Positions 26,855 through 36,368 are shown, counted from the stretch's first letter. The stretch is 64,000 bases of DNA from Flavobacteriales bacterium (GCA_020635455.1 JACJZT010000008.1:139835-203834); one strand, 5' to 3'. Numbers and translations are program-made. The notes: generated by a model not told the origin, from the sequence alone.

Positions 26855-28219
26855 ATGGCCAGAATATTAATTGTTGACGATGAGGCAAGCATCAGAGAAA
26901 CCTTGCATGAAATTTTAAGCTTTGAAGGTTATGAAGTAGACCTGGCTGAAGACGGTGCCCAGGCACTGGATATGCTGCGTAAGGAAGAATACGATGTTGC
27001 CCTGTGTGACATCAAAATGCCTAAAATTGACGGACTTGAACTGCTCGACCGGGTCAAGGGCATTGCCGATGATGTTTCTTTCATTATGATCTCAGGCCAT
27101 GGTACCATAGAAACTGCACTTGAAGCCACAAAAAGAGGCGCCTACGACTTTATTTCAAAACCACCTGATCTCAATAAACTGCTGATCACCGTCAGAAATG
27201 CTGCAGAAAAAAACAATCTTATTGTAGAAACCAAGGTTCTCAAAAGAAAGATCTCCAAAACAAGGGAAATCATTGGTGAATCTCCTGCAATTATAAAAAT
27301 CAAGCAAACCATAGAAAAAGTCGCTCCAACAGATGCACGGGTATTGATCACAGGACAAAACGGAACCGGTAAAGAACTGGTGGCCCGTTGGCTTCATGAA
27401 AGAAGCAATCGTTCGAACATGCCTTTGATAGAAGTTAATTGTGCTGCCATTCCCCCCGAATTGATCGAAAGTGAACTTTTCGGTCATGAAAAAGGTTCCT
27501 TTACATCTGCAATAAAACAACGTATTGGTCAGTTTGAGCGGGCTGACGGAGGTATGCTATTTTTGGATGAGATCGGTGACATGAGTTTGTCGGCACAAGC
27601 CAAAGTTTTGAGGGCCCTTCAGGAAAATAAAATAACAAGAGTTGGTGCGGAAAAGGAGATAGAAGTAAATGTCCGGGTAATTGCAGCAACGAATAAAGAC
27701 CTCAGAAAAGAGATCGAGGAAGGTAATTTCAGAGAAGACCTTTACCACAGATTAAGCGTTATCCTTATACATGTTCCCAGTCTTAATGAGCGCGTTGAAG
27801 ACATACCTTTACTTGCAGAAAAATTTGTAAGCGATATCTGTGAAGAAAACGCCATGCCTCGCAAACAACTTACTTCGGGCGCTATGCAGGAGCTAAAAAA
27901 CATCACCTGGAGCGGAAACATACGTGAATTGAGAAACGTTATTGAACGGCTGGTAATTTTGTGTGGAGATAAAATAACTGAAAACGACATCCTTAATTTT
28001 GCCAATCCAATGGGAGGTAAATCCATGAATCTTGAAGATGTGGTTGGTCAGTTTGAAAAATTTCAGGACTTTAAGGATTTTGCTGAAGAAGTATTTATTG
28101 ATGCAAAGCTTCGAAAAAACGGTTGGAATGTTGCCAAAACCGCTCAGGAAATAGACATTCAGAGAAGCCACCTGTATAATAAAATTGAAAAATTCAATCT
28201 TAAACGAAAAAGTTCCTAA
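26855..28219 (+). CDS. Sigma-54-dependent response regulator, NtrC/NtrX type
   Basis: The 454-residue transcription activator has a receiver domain (phosphoacceptor D52, K102), an AAA+ sigma-54 interaction domain (Walker A GQNGTGKE at 167-174, Walker B near MLFLDEIGD) and a Fis-type HTH at the C-terminus (IDIQRSHLYNKIE). The loop that contacts sigma-54, normally GAFTGA, is GSFTSA here (214-219). It starts 18 bases after the end of the RNase P RNA. No histidine kinase is adjacent. Confidence 0.93.
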   Translation: MARILIVDDEASIRETLHEILSFEGYEVDLAEDGAQALDMLRKEEYDVALCDIKMPKIDGLELLDRVKGIADDVSFIMISGHGTIETALEATKRGAYDFISKPPDLNKLLITVRNAAEKNNLIVETKVLKRKISKTREIIGESPAIIKIKQTIEKVAPTDARVLITGQNGTGKELVARWLHERSNRSNMPLIEVNCAAIPPELIESELFGHEKGSFTSAIKQRIGQFERADGGMLFLDEIGDMSLSAQAKVLRALQENKITRVGAEKEIEVNVRVIAATNKDLRKEIEEGNFREDLYHRLSVILIHVPSLNERVEDIPLLAEKFVSDICEENAMPRKQLTSGAMQELKNITWSGNIRELRNVIERLVILCGDKITENDILNFANPMGGKSMNLEDVVGQFEKFQDFKDFAEEVFIDAKLRKNGWNVAKTAQEIDIQRSHLYNKIEKFNLKRKSS

Positions 28220-28271
28220 GCTTAACTCATAAATAGTATCCTGTGCGGCACACACCGGATTCCCGATCTCT

Positions 28272-29213
28272 ATGCAAAACGTTGAAGAGGCGATCAGATT
28301 ACTAACCGAAGGTGAAGTGGTGGCCATTCCAACCGAAACCGTATACGGGCTGGCCTGCAATGCGTTGAACATTAATGCTGTATCTAAAGTATTTGAGATC
28401 AAGAACCGTCCTTCTTTTGACCCGCTTATCGTACACATTTCCAGCCTTAACGAGGTTGAGAAATATGCAGTATACTTTCCCGATCCGGCCAGAAAACTCG
28501 CTGCCCGTTTTTGGCCGGGTCCATTAACTCTTATTTTACCTAAAAAAGGAATAATTCCGGATATGGTCACTTCAGGATTGGAATACGTTGGATTGCGTGT
28601 TCCAAATCATTCTCTTAGTCTTGAACTGCTTAAAAATTTACCTTTTCCTCTGGCAGCGCCCTCTGCAAACCCTTTTGGATATGTTAGTCCTACAACCGCT
28701 AACCATGTAAAAGACCAATTGGGTACAAAGATCCCTTTGATCCTGGATGGTGGCCCCAGCGTTGTGGGACTCGAATCGACCATTGTAATGTTTCGCGAAA
28801 ACAGTCCTCCTGAATTGTTGCGATTGGGAGGAATCTCAGCCGACTCCATCCGGGACCTTATTGGTGAGATCAAAGTAAACATTGCCTCGCATTCGAAACC
28901 TCATTCTCCCGGAAAATTGGATAAACATTATGCAACCACCACCCCATTCAGATGGTATTCGAAAAGTTTTGACATAAATTCGGATGGCAGCCGGTGTGGC
29001 GCATTGGTATTTAAAGACCACCTTAAAGGAATCCCTAAGGATAATCAAATCGTTTTATCGGAAAGCGGTGATGTCAATGAGGCAGCCAGAAACCTGTTCT
29101 CTTCTATGCGTGCGTTGGATAAAAGAAATTTCAGTGTCATTTACGCAGGTGATTTTCCTCAGTCGGGACTTGGAGCCGCTATTAATGACCGATTGGGAAG
29201 GGCCATTCATTAG
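28272..29213 (+). CDS. L-threonylcarbamoyladenylate synthase (Sua5/YwlC type)
   Basis: The 313-residue enzyme makes threonylcarbamoyl-AMP for the t6A modification of tRNAs reading ANN codons. It has the YrdC-like domain with a PTETVYGLACNA start, KNRPSFDPLIVH and SAN-PFGYVSPTTANHV, then a C-terminal Sua5 domain (about 210-313). The two-domain architecture fits the longer Sua5 form. The start MQNVEEAIRLLTEGE is at 28272. It converges with the ABC exporter. Confidence 0.93.
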   Translation: MQNVEEAIRLLTEGEVVAIPTETVYGLACNALNINAVSKVFEIKNRPSFDPLIVHISSLNEVEKYAVYFPDPARKLAARFWPGPLTLILPKKGIIPDMVTSGLEYVGLRVPNHSLSLELLKNLPFPLAAPSANPFGYVSPTTANHVKDQLGTKIPLILDGGPSVVGLESTIVMFRENSPPELLRLGGISADSIRDLIGEIKVNIASHSKPHSPGKLDKHYATTTPFRWYSKSFDINSDGSRCGALVFKDHLKGIPKDNQIVLSESGDVNEAARNLFSSMRALDKRNFSVIYAGDFPQSGLGAAINDRLGRAIH

Positions 29214-29224
29214 GTTTAACTATC

Positions 29225-31060
29225 TTAACCCAAGGATTGCAATTTATAAAGGGAGTGATAAATTCCGCCTTTCTTAATAAGTTCCTGATGCGTTCCAAGT
29301 TCGGCGATCTCACCCTTGTCCATGACCACGATCTTGTCTGCGTTCTGAACGGTACTTAAACGATGGGCTATTATCACTGAAGTTCGGTTTTCCATTAATT
29401 TTTCAAGTGCATCCTGTACCAGTTTTTCAGATTCAGAATCCAAAGCCGAAGTGGCTTCATCCAATACAAGTATGTCCGGATTGCTTAAAATGGCTCTTGC
29501 AATGGTGAGTCTCTGTTTCTGTCCTCCCGAAAGCTTGCCACCCCTTTCGCCTATGGTGGTGTCGTAAGCCTTCTCCATTTCTTCGATGAATTTACTCGCA
29601 TTTGCCTTTTGTGCAGCTTCCTTTATCTCAGCATCTCCTGCATTGTTATTGCCAAGTATAAGGTTATTGCGAACCGTATCGTTAAACAGTATCGGGTCCT
29701 GGGTAACAATAGCGATCTTGTTTCGGTAGCTTTTCAGCGATAAGGATCTCAAATCCACTCCGTCAAATAATATTCTGCCTTCGTCCGGATCGTTAAATCT
29801 CAATATCATGTCCGCAAGTGTTGATTTACCGGCACCTGAACTGCCTACCAATGCAACCTTTTCACCTTTTTTTATTTCAAGATGAATGTTCTTCAAGACT
29901 TTCTCGCCTTTTCCATATGAAAAACTGACATTTTCAAACAGAATGGATTGATTAAAGTCACTTGCCTGAAGCTTATCCGGTTCATCAAAGATACCATCTG
30001 CCGTATTCAGGATCTCATTTATTCGATCCATTGACGCCATTCCTTTCTCAAGTCTGAAATAATTTTCACTTAAGGCCTTTGCAGGAGGGATCAACTGGCT
30101 GAACATGGCAATATACATAATGAACATTTCACCCGAGAGACCAAAGTCATCTTTAATTATCAAACGTCCAGCAAAGATCAGGATGCTGGCAATTACCAGT
30201 GAACCCATAAATTCACTTAAGGGTGATGCCGCATACTCTCTTTTTAATACTTTTCTGGTCAACCTGAAATGCTCCTGGTTCTTTTCTTCAAAATGCTTAT
30301 GACTTTTTTCCTGAGCGTTAAAGGCTTTTATGATTTTTATACCTGAAAGGGTTTCCTCAAATTGGGACACCACCTCTCCCAGTTTTTCGGTCCCTTGTCT
30401 TGCGGCAGTTTTTAATTTTCTTGCAAGTCTGCTGATAATGTAACCACTGATCGGCAGAACTATTAAAACAAATAAGGTAAGTGGCCAGCTGATGTAAAAA
30501 AGGAGACCGAAGGGTATTATCAACATGAATGGATGCTTCAGAATCATTTCGTTTACTCCGATAAAACTCCATTCTACTTCTCTTACATCGTTGGTAACGC
30601 GGGTGATCACATCGCCTTTCCTCTCCGACGAATAAAAAGAAGCGGGTAATCTGAGTATCTTTTCATAAAGCCGGCTTTTTAGAATTTGTGAGATTCCCGC
30701 CCTCATATGCGACAAACCTGTAAATGCAATGTAGAGACATACATTTTTTAACAAAAACATAAAAACCAGTAAACAGGAAAATACGATCAGGGCTTTAAAA
30801 CTGCCCCATTCATTTATCTGTTCCCTTAACCAGAGATCGGCCACATTCAACAAATTGCCGGCATCCTTGATATTGGCAACTTCTGTATCGGTAACCCTTT
30901 GTTCACCCGTTGAAAAAATGATCTTCAAAAACGGTACAATGGTCATTATTGAAAAGGCGCCAAAAACTGATGCCAGAATGTTGAAAACCAAAAACCGTAT
31001 GCGGTGCATCGGAAAATGATTGGAGAAAGAAAACAAATAGATGATGTTTTTCAAGGCCAC
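29225..31060 (-). CDS. MsbA-like ABC exporter (fused membrane and ATPase domains)
   Basis: The 611-residue half-transporter has six transmembrane helices (about residues 20-330), then an ATPase with Walker A GSSGAGKST, signature LSGGQKQR and Walker B ILVLDEAT. Homodimers of this type flip lipid A-core or other hydrophobic substrates across the inner membrane. Bacteroidota usually have several, so the substrate is uncertain. It lies 68 bases downstream of the DUF4465 gene on the same strand and could be part of that cobalamin-controlled transcript. Confidence 0.92.
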   Translation of the reverse strand: MALKNIIYLFSFSNHFPMHRIRFLVFNILASVFGAFSIMTIVPFLKIIFSTGEQRVTDTEVANIKDAGNLLNVADLWLREQINEWGSFKALIVFSCLLVFMFLLKNVCLYIAFTGLSHMRAGISQILKSRLYEKILRLPASFYSSERKGDVITRVTNDVREVEWSFIGVNEMILKHPFMLIIPFGLLFYISWPLTLFVLIVLPISGYIISRLARKLKTAARQGTEKLGEVVSQFEETLSGIKIIKAFNAQEKSHKHFEEKNQEHFRLTRKVLKREYAASPLSEFMGSLVIASILIFAGRLIIKDDFGLSGEMFIMYIAMFSQLIPPAKALSENYFRLEKGMASMDRINEILNTADGIFDEPDKLQASDFNQSILFENVSFSYGKGEKVLKNIHLEIKKGEKVALVGSSGAGKSTLADMILRFNDPDEGRILFDGVDLRSLSLKSYRNKIAIVTQDPILFNDTVRNNLILGNNNAGDAEIKEAAQKANASKFIEEMEKAYDTTIGERGGKLSGGQKQRLTIARAILSNPDILVLDEATSALDSESEKLVQDALEKLMENRTSVIIAHRLSTVQNADKIVVMDKGEIAELGTHQELIKKGGIYHSLYKLQSLG

Positions 31061-31128
31061 AAATTTAGTTTAATGCCCGAACATTGAACCAAATAAAATG
31101 AAGGCCTTTAACTGTTCATGTCAACAGA

Positions 31129-32790
31129 TCAATGCTTAAGTATTCGGCCGAAGCCAATTTTTCTGTTTTGATACACTTTTATGAAGTAGGTTCCCGGTAC
31201 GTAATTACTCATTGAGATCACATTATTTTCCGGGGCATTTATTTGTTCAAGAAGTGCACCCCTTCCATCATATATTTCAACCAGTTCAGGCAAGCCCGAA
31301 TAGAATTGATATCTGAAATTATCCTGTACAGGATTTGGGTATATCAAAACTTTATGTTGAATACGTTTGCCGGTACTTTCAATAGGAACTTGTAAAAAGT
31401 TATCAAGACAAAAATAAGGCGGGGTTAACATTCCACCGGAATCATAATCAGTTGATTCCAATTGAAATTCAAGTTTGCAGATGTTCTTTTTAAATCCATC
31501 CGTAAATATATACGACCATGAATTACTGATGTACTTTGATCCATTTCTGTAATCCGCAAGTACAAGCTCATCGTCGTAAGAATCTTTTTCAATGGTATCG
31601 ACCGGAACATTATTTTCATTATAACCTATGATCCTTATTCTGAAATAATCTTCATCTTTTCCATCGGGTCCGCCAAATTTCTTTGATTTGCCATCACCAT
31701 ATTTCATGGACTTATATGCAAGTGCATTGTTGGTAATAGCAAGTCTGAAATTGGTCAACGCCCATCCTCCCTTCCTGTAAGGAAACCGGATTGCAGATCG
31801 TCCCTTTGACACGGCAAATCCCGTACTTCCATTAAAATTAAATGCGTCCATAGCAGCCATGCAGGACAATGCTCCTTCCATTCCCGTTTTTGTGCTGTCA
31901 AAATCCCTACTCAAGGCCCAACCTGACCAGCTGCTGTCGCTTTTGTTCCATGAATTTTCAAAATACAGATTATCATATACAAATCCACCATTCGTATCCG
32001 TGAGGGCTGTATAATGATCCCCGGTTTTATAAGCCGAGTCATCATCAAAAAGGATACCCGGCCAAACACTGATAGAAGTGGCATTGAGCCCGTTAAAATC
32101 ATCTATTGCAATATATGCCGGAGTATTCATCCCAAATTGCCCTACATCGGTTGATTCAAATGTGAACTTAAGGCTATCCACCAATCCTAATAATGTGAGG
32201 TCTACCCATGTCCAGTCTTTTATTATGTAATCCTTAACCGGGTCGTCATTGGTATAGTCGGCAAGGTAAAAATACAACGAATCGGATACTTTCCCATTGT
32301 AGAAACCAGAAATCTTTATTCTGAACCAATCTTTGTCATTACCGCTTGTTCCTCCGAATTTTTTGGAAAATGAGCTTCCATTCAAAATGCTTTTGTAGGC
32401 ATAGGTGGTGTTGGTGGCATAAAAACCCAGGAATTTTTTGGGATTCTCAGGAAGGATGACGCCTTCAGAAAAACAGACCAGATATCCGTTGCTTCCCATA
32501 ATTCCGCTTCCGGTTATGGCACTGAGATCATTGGTATAATCTCCGGTAAGGGTATCTTTCATGCTTGAAACAGCAAAGCCGGACCAAACTTTATAACCGG
32601 TATCGTATAGATTTCTAAAATAATGGTGACCACACCAAAAACCACCCTGTTGATCCTCTCCGGTGTAAGAACTATTGTCCGTTTTTAGAAGGCGGTCAAA
32701 ATTTGACAGATCGTTGCGAAATTTGTTTTGCCCCCGGGCTAGATCACAGCACAGCAAAAACATCAAAAAATAAATGTATTTATGGTTCAT
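31129..32790 (-). CDS. T9SS type A surface protein with two DUF4465 domains, under a cobalamin riboswitch
   Basis: The 553-residue protein has a signal peptide (residues 1-20, ending ARG-Q). Two tandem DUF4465 domains follow (about 45-240 and 255-470). Each has a WSG-(W/F)A block, a KKFGG motif, a LADY motif and a closing (N/D)TPAY/TPPYF-x-x-DNF block. The C-terminus is a type A sorting domain opening VLIYPNPV, so it should be displayed on the cell surface. The cobalamin riboswitch just upstream indicates repression by B12. Together these suggest binding or capture of cobamides; DUF4465-type proteins occur in Bacteroidota cobamide-transport loci. No TonB receptor gene is adjacent. Confidence 0.85.
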   Translation of the reverse strand: MNHKYIYFLMFLLCCDLARGQNKFRNDLSNFDRLLKTDNSSYTGEDQQGGFWCGHHYFRNLYDTGYKVWSGFAVSSMKDTLTGDYTNDLSAITGSGIMGSNGYLVCFSEGVILPENPKKFLGFYATNTTYAYKSILNGSSFSKKFGGTSGNDKDWFRIKISGFYNGKVSDSLYFYLADYTNDDPVKDYIIKDWTWVDLTLLGLVDSLKFTFESTDVGQFGMNTPAYIAIDDFNGLNATSISVWPGILFDDDSAYKTGDHYTALTDTNGGFVYDNLYFENSWNKSDSSWSGWALSRDFDSTKTGMEGALSCMAAMDAFNFNGSTGFAVSKGRSAIRFPYRKGGWALTNFRLAITNNALAYKSMKYGDGKSKKFGGPDGKDEDYFRIRIIGYNENNVPVDTIEKDSYDDELVLADYRNGSKYISNSWSYIFTDGFKKNICKLEFQLESTDYDSGGMLTPPYFCLDNFLQVPIESTGKRIQHKVLIYPNPVQDNFRYQFYSGLPELVEIYDGRGALLEQINAPENNVISMSNYVPGTYFIKVYQNRKIGFGRILKH

Positions 32791-32889
32791 TTTATAAACT
32801 TTACACTATAATAATTGGAAAATTAAAGTTAAAAAGAGACCCTGCAATTATGATCTTTTTTAGCTTTTTTTCCCGAAAGCAACAAAAGT

Positions 32890-33050
32890 TTAACAATGGC
32901 AGGTCTTCTGACTTACTTCGGTTTCGCTTGCCTTCCCAATTCACTCAGTGGCGGATTAAGGAAACCTATATGAAGCTTACAGCATCGGGTAATGTTCCGG
33001 AATTTCACCGGATTCCCTTTTAAACTTTAGATCAATGATCAACCCAAAGT
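32890..33050 (-). ncRNA. Cobalamin riboswitch (Cbl element)
   Basis: Read on the minus strand, the element shows the canonical order: GGGAATCCGGTGAAATTCCGG (stem-loop opening), GCTGTAAGC, GCCACTG, GGGAAGG and the B12 box AAGTCAGAAGACCTGCC at 32914-32898. It lies about 100 bases before the DUF4465 gene start. Adenosylcobalamin or a related cobamide should bind it and shut off expression. The intervening 100 bases contain GCTTTC...AAAGC-type pairing and a T-rich run, but I cannot assign the expression platform with certainty. Confidence 0.95.
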
Positions 33051-33065
33051 TACCAATTGTTATGA

Positions 33066-33073
33066 CAAAAATA
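33066..33073 (-). promoter_or_regulatory. -7 promoter box for the riboswitch transcript
   Basis: The minus strand reads TATTTTTG (TAnnTTTG), about 16 bases before the predicted 5' edge of the riboswitch. The -33 element is not clear. Confidence 0.5.
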
Positions 33074-33180
33074 CTTATTTAAAGTTTCTCTTTTTAAATG
33101 GTTCAATAAAATGTATGCTTCTTTATCAACATTCTATTAAGATGGCAGCTACAGATTATTCTGCATTGCCCTTAAATGTT

Positions 33181-33188
33181 TATTTTTG
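33181..33188 (+). promoter_or_regulatory. -7 promoter box of carA
   Basis: TATTTTTG matches TAnnTTTG and ends 16 bases before the TTG start at 33205. Confidence 0.45.
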
Positions 33189-33204
33189 CCGAAATTTTTG
33201 AGCC

Positions 33205-34293
33205 TTGACAGAACCAACCAACACAGCCATTTTACACCTTGAAGACGGAACCACTTATTACGGCAAGTCCATTGGAAAGATCGGAACGAGCACCGGTGAA
33301 ATTTGTTTCAATACCGGTATGACCGGCTATCAGGAAGTGTTTACGGATCCTTCTTATTTTGGGCAGATGTTGCTGGCTACCAACGATCATATTGGTAATT
33401 ACGGTGTTAAGGAAACCGAAGTTGAATCGGATGGAATAAAAATTTCCGGATTGATCTGTAAAAATTTCGCAAACTATCATTCCAGGGTTCAGGCAAACGG
33501 AAGTTTAAACGATTATTTCATTTCAGGCAACCTGGTAGGGATTTCAGATGTTGACACACGACAGATCGTAAGGCATATCCGTGACAAGGGTGCAATGAAT
33601 TGCATCATTTCATCCGAAATACTCGATCTGAACACTCTTGATCAAATGCTCAAAAAAGTACCTTCAATGGAGGGGCTCGAACTTTCGTCCAAAGTCACCA
33701 CCAATGCTCCTTATTTTTATGGAGATCCTGATGCAAAGCATAAAATTGCGGTTCTGGATCTCGGTGTTAAAAAGAATATTTTAAGGTGCTTTGATGAAAG
33801 AGACTGTTATATGCAGGTGTTCCCGGGTGACACAAGTTATGAAACCATGATGTCCTGGAATCCTGACGGTTTTTTCATTTCCAATGGCCCCGGCGATCCC
33901 GGAGCTATGGACTACGCTGTAACCACAGTTCAAAAAATTCTAGATGCGGATAAGAACCTGTTTGGAATTTGTTTAGGAAATCAGATCCTGGCAAGGGCCG
34001 TAGGTATGGATACCTTTAAAATGCATAATGGTCACAGGGGATTAAACCATCCTGTAAAGAACCTTCAAACAGGCTTAAGTGAGATCACTTCTCAAAATCA
34101 TGGTTTTGCAGTAAATCCTGACAGTCCGGGAAAGAATAATGTTGAGATCACTCATTTAAATCTCAACGATAACACCATTGAAGGTATTCGTGTTAAGGGC
34201 AAAAGAGCCTTTGCAGTTCAGTATCATCCCGAAAGCAGTCCGGGACCTCACGATTCCAGATACCTTTTTGATGATTTCATTAAAATGCTTTGA
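33205..34293 (+). CDS. carA: Carbamoyl-phosphate synthase small subunit
   Basis: The 362-residue glutaminase subunit supplies ammonia to CarB for carbamoyl phosphate, a precursor of arginine and pyrimidines. It has the N-terminal CPSase_sm_chain domain with ICFNTGMTGYQE, then a class I glutamine amidotransferase. The nucleophile is C256 in GICLGNQ and the His/Glu pair lies in QYHPES. The start is TTG, as no ATG lies before the conserved LEDGTTYYGKS. The large subunit is not in the window; a single small subunit separated from carB is not unusual. Confidence 0.95.
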   Translation: MTEPTNTAILHLEDGTTYYGKSIGKIGTSTGEICFNTGMTGYQEVFTDPSYFGQMLLATNDHIGNYGVKETEVESDGIKISGLICKNFANYHSRVQANGSLNDYFISGNLVGISDVDTRQIVRHIRDKGAMNCIISSEILDLNTLDQMLKKVPSMEGLELSSKVTTNAPYFYGDPDAKHKIAVLDLGVKKNILRCFDERDCYMQVFPGDTSYETMMSWNPDGFFISNGPGDPGAMDYAVTTVQKILDADKNLFGICLGNQILARAVGMDTFKMHNGHRGLNHPVKNLQTGLSEITSQNHGFAVNPDSPGKNNVEITHLNLNDNTIEGIRVKGKRAFAVQYHPESSPGPHDSRYLFDDFIKML

Positions 34294-34343
34294 CCAGATT
34301 ACAGACAAGGCCTTAATATCTTAAGTATTACACAAAATCAAAT

Positions 34344-35633
34344 ATGACAATTATATCAGAAGTTTTTGCAAGACAGATCCTGGACTCCAGGGGAAATCCT
34401 ACCGTTGAAGCCGACGTTATTACCGAAAACGGGATCATGGGACGAGCAGCCGTACCTTCAGGCGCATCCACCGGAATTCACGAAGCCGTTGAGTTAAGGG
34501 ATGGGGACAAAAGTACATACCTTGGTAAAGGAGTACTAAAGGCAGTGGATCACATCAATACGGTAATAGCAGATGCAATTACAGGAGAATATGTTTTTGA
34601 CCAGAATGACATTGACAGGATCATGTTAAGTCTGGATGGTACCGACAATAAAAGTAAACTTGGCGCCAATGCCATTCTTGCGGTTTCGATGGCCGTTGCC
34701 AAAGCCGCTGCAGAAGAAGCAGGACAACCTTTGTACAGATACATTGGCGGTGTAAATGCCAATACGTTACCCATTCCATTGATGAACATTCTTAATGGTG
34801 GCAGCCATGCCGATAACAGCATCGATTTTCAGGAATTCATGATCATGCCGGTTAAGGCCCCTACCTTTTCAGAATCCCTTCGAATGGGAGTTGAGGTGTT
34901 TCACCATTTGAAAAATGTGCTTAAATCAAAAGGCTATAGTACAAACGTTGGCGATGAAGGTGGGTTCGCACCAAATATAAAATCGAATGAAGAGGCCATC
35001 GAAACGGTATTAAAGGCCATTGAGGCAGCAGGACTAAAACCCGGTGAAGATGTTTACATTGCCATGGATGCTGCCGTGAGTGAAATGTACAACCCCGAAA
35101 CCAAAAGATATTCCTTTCACAAATCCGACAACCGTCAGATGACTTCCTCCGAAATGGTTACTTACTGGAAGGAATGGACCTCAAAATACCCGATCCTGTC
35201 CATTGAAGACGGAATAGCGGAAGACGACTGGGATGGCTGGAAACTCTTAACCGAAGCAATTGGGAACAAGGTTCAGCTGGTAGGCGACGATCTATTTGTG
35301 ACCAATGTAAAAAGATTGCAAATGGGTATCGATCAGAAAGTTGCCAATTCCATATTGGTTAAGGTTAACCAAATTGGTTCCCTTACCGAAACCATCAATA
35401 CGGTAAATCTGGCAACAAAAAACAGTTACACAAATATTATGAGCCACCGAAGCGGTGAAACCGAAGATACAACCATCGCAGATCTGGCTGTGGCCCTGAA
35501 TTCAGGCCAGATCAAAACCGGATCTGCATCAAGGACCGATCGTATTGCTAAATACAATCAACTTATCCGAATTGAGGAAGAGTTGGGTTCGTCGGCTATT
35601 TTTCCCGGCACAAATTTTAAGTTCATTTCTTAA
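34344..35633 (+). CDS. eno: Enolase
   Basis: The 429-residue glycolytic enzyme interconverts 2-phosphoglycerate and phosphoenolpyruvate. Recognisable blocks are ARQILDSRGNPTVEADV, the GASTGIHEA loop, NILNGGSHADN, GDEGGFAPN and the C-terminal MSHRSGETEDTTIADLAV. Length is standard. It is followed 19 bases later by the ComB-like phosphatase gene and may share its transcript. Confidence 0.98.
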   Translation: MTIISEVFARQILDSRGNPTVEADVITENGIMGRAAVPSGASTGIHEAVELRDGDKSTYLGKGVLKAVDHINTVIADAITGEYVFDQNDIDRIMLSLDGTDNKSKLGANAILAVSMAVAKAAAEEAGQPLYRYIGGVNANTLPIPLMNILNGGSHADNSIDFQEFMIMPVKAPTFSESLRMGVEVFHHLKNVLKSKGYSTNVGDEGGFAPNIKSNEEAIETVLKAIEAAGLKPGEDVYIAMDAAVSEMYNPETKRYSFHKSDNRQMTSSEMVTYWKEWTSKYPILSIEDGIAEDDWDGWKLLTEAIGNKVQLVGDDLFVTNVKRLQMGIDQKVANSILVKVNQIGSLTETINTVNLATKNSYTNIMSHRSGETEDTTIADLAVALNSGQIKTGSASRTDRIAKYNQLIRIEEELGSSAIFPGTNFKFIS

Positions 35634-35652
35634 ACCGAAAGGTTCGCAGGGC

Positions 35653-36360
35653 ATGAGCAAACCAAGCTTTGAAACAGTACTTACACCTGCATTGCTGCCT
35701 CTTTATGACCTAAAAGGTAAGATCGTTGTTGTAATCGACATATTAAGGGCAACCAGTTCAATATGCGTTGGTTTCAACACAGGTGTCCGTTTGTTTCGTC
35801 CTGTGGCATATCCCGATCAGGCCAAAACTCTTGAATCCTCAGGTTATATTGCTGCTGCTGAACGCGATGGAAGAAAACTCGATGGATTTTCACTGGGCAA
35901 CTCCCCTTTCGATTATCTGGATCCTGAATTAAAAGATCGTAAAATTGCCATAACAACAACCAACGGCACAAGGTGTTTGCGTTTGAGTTATGAAGCTGAG
36001 GAGATTCTGATTGGTTCTTTTCTTAATCTTGAAGCTCTCAGCAGGTACTGTATTGAAAGTAAAAAAAACGTAATAGCTTTCTGTGCAGGTTGGAAAGACA
36101 AGTTTAACCTGGAAGACACCTTGTTTGCCGGTGCTTTTGCAAACAACCTTAAAGAACTTTACACGCTCGAATGTGATTCCACTCTGGCTGCTCAGGATCT
36201 TTACAATTTTGCCTCAAAGGACCTTGCAGATTACATAACCAAGGCTTCACATGCACAGCGGTTTGAAAGACTAGGAATTGAAAAGGATATTAAATTTTGC
36301 ATGCAAAATTCCATCTACGACATTGTTCCGAAAATGATCGGAGACGACCTGATTTTATGA
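35653..36360 (+). CDS. 2-phosphosulfolactate phosphatase family protein (ComB-like)
   Basis: The 235-residue protein matches ComB, which hydrolyses 2-phosphosulfolactate to sulfolactate in coenzyme M synthesis: VVVIDILRATSSI, ERDGRKLDGFSLGNSP, TTNGTRCL and CAGWKDKFNLEDTLFAGAF. A longer in-frame opening exists inside eno, but the conserved protein begins MSKPSFETVLTP, so I start it at the ATG at 35653. Coenzyme M is not expected in Bacteroidota. A role in sulfonate or sulfonolipid metabolism is possible but unproven. Confidence 0.85.
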   Translation: MSKPSFETVLTPALLPLYDLKGKIVVVIDILRATSSICVGFNTGVRLFRPVAYPDQAKTLESSGYIAAAERDGRKLDGFSLGNSPFDYLDPELKDRKIAITTTNGTRCLRLSYEAEEILIGSFLNLEALSRYCIESKKNVIAFCAGWKDKFNLEDTLFAGAFANNLKELYTLECDSTLAAQDLYNFASKDLADYITKASHAQRFERLGIEKDIKFCMQNSIYDIVPKMIGDDLIL

Positions 36361-36368
36361 TAATTTCA

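Noticed and set aside
35545..35652. Upstream extension of the ComB-like gene inside enolase
   Set aside because: The extension lies within the enolase coding sequence and the conserved protein starts at the ATG at 35653.
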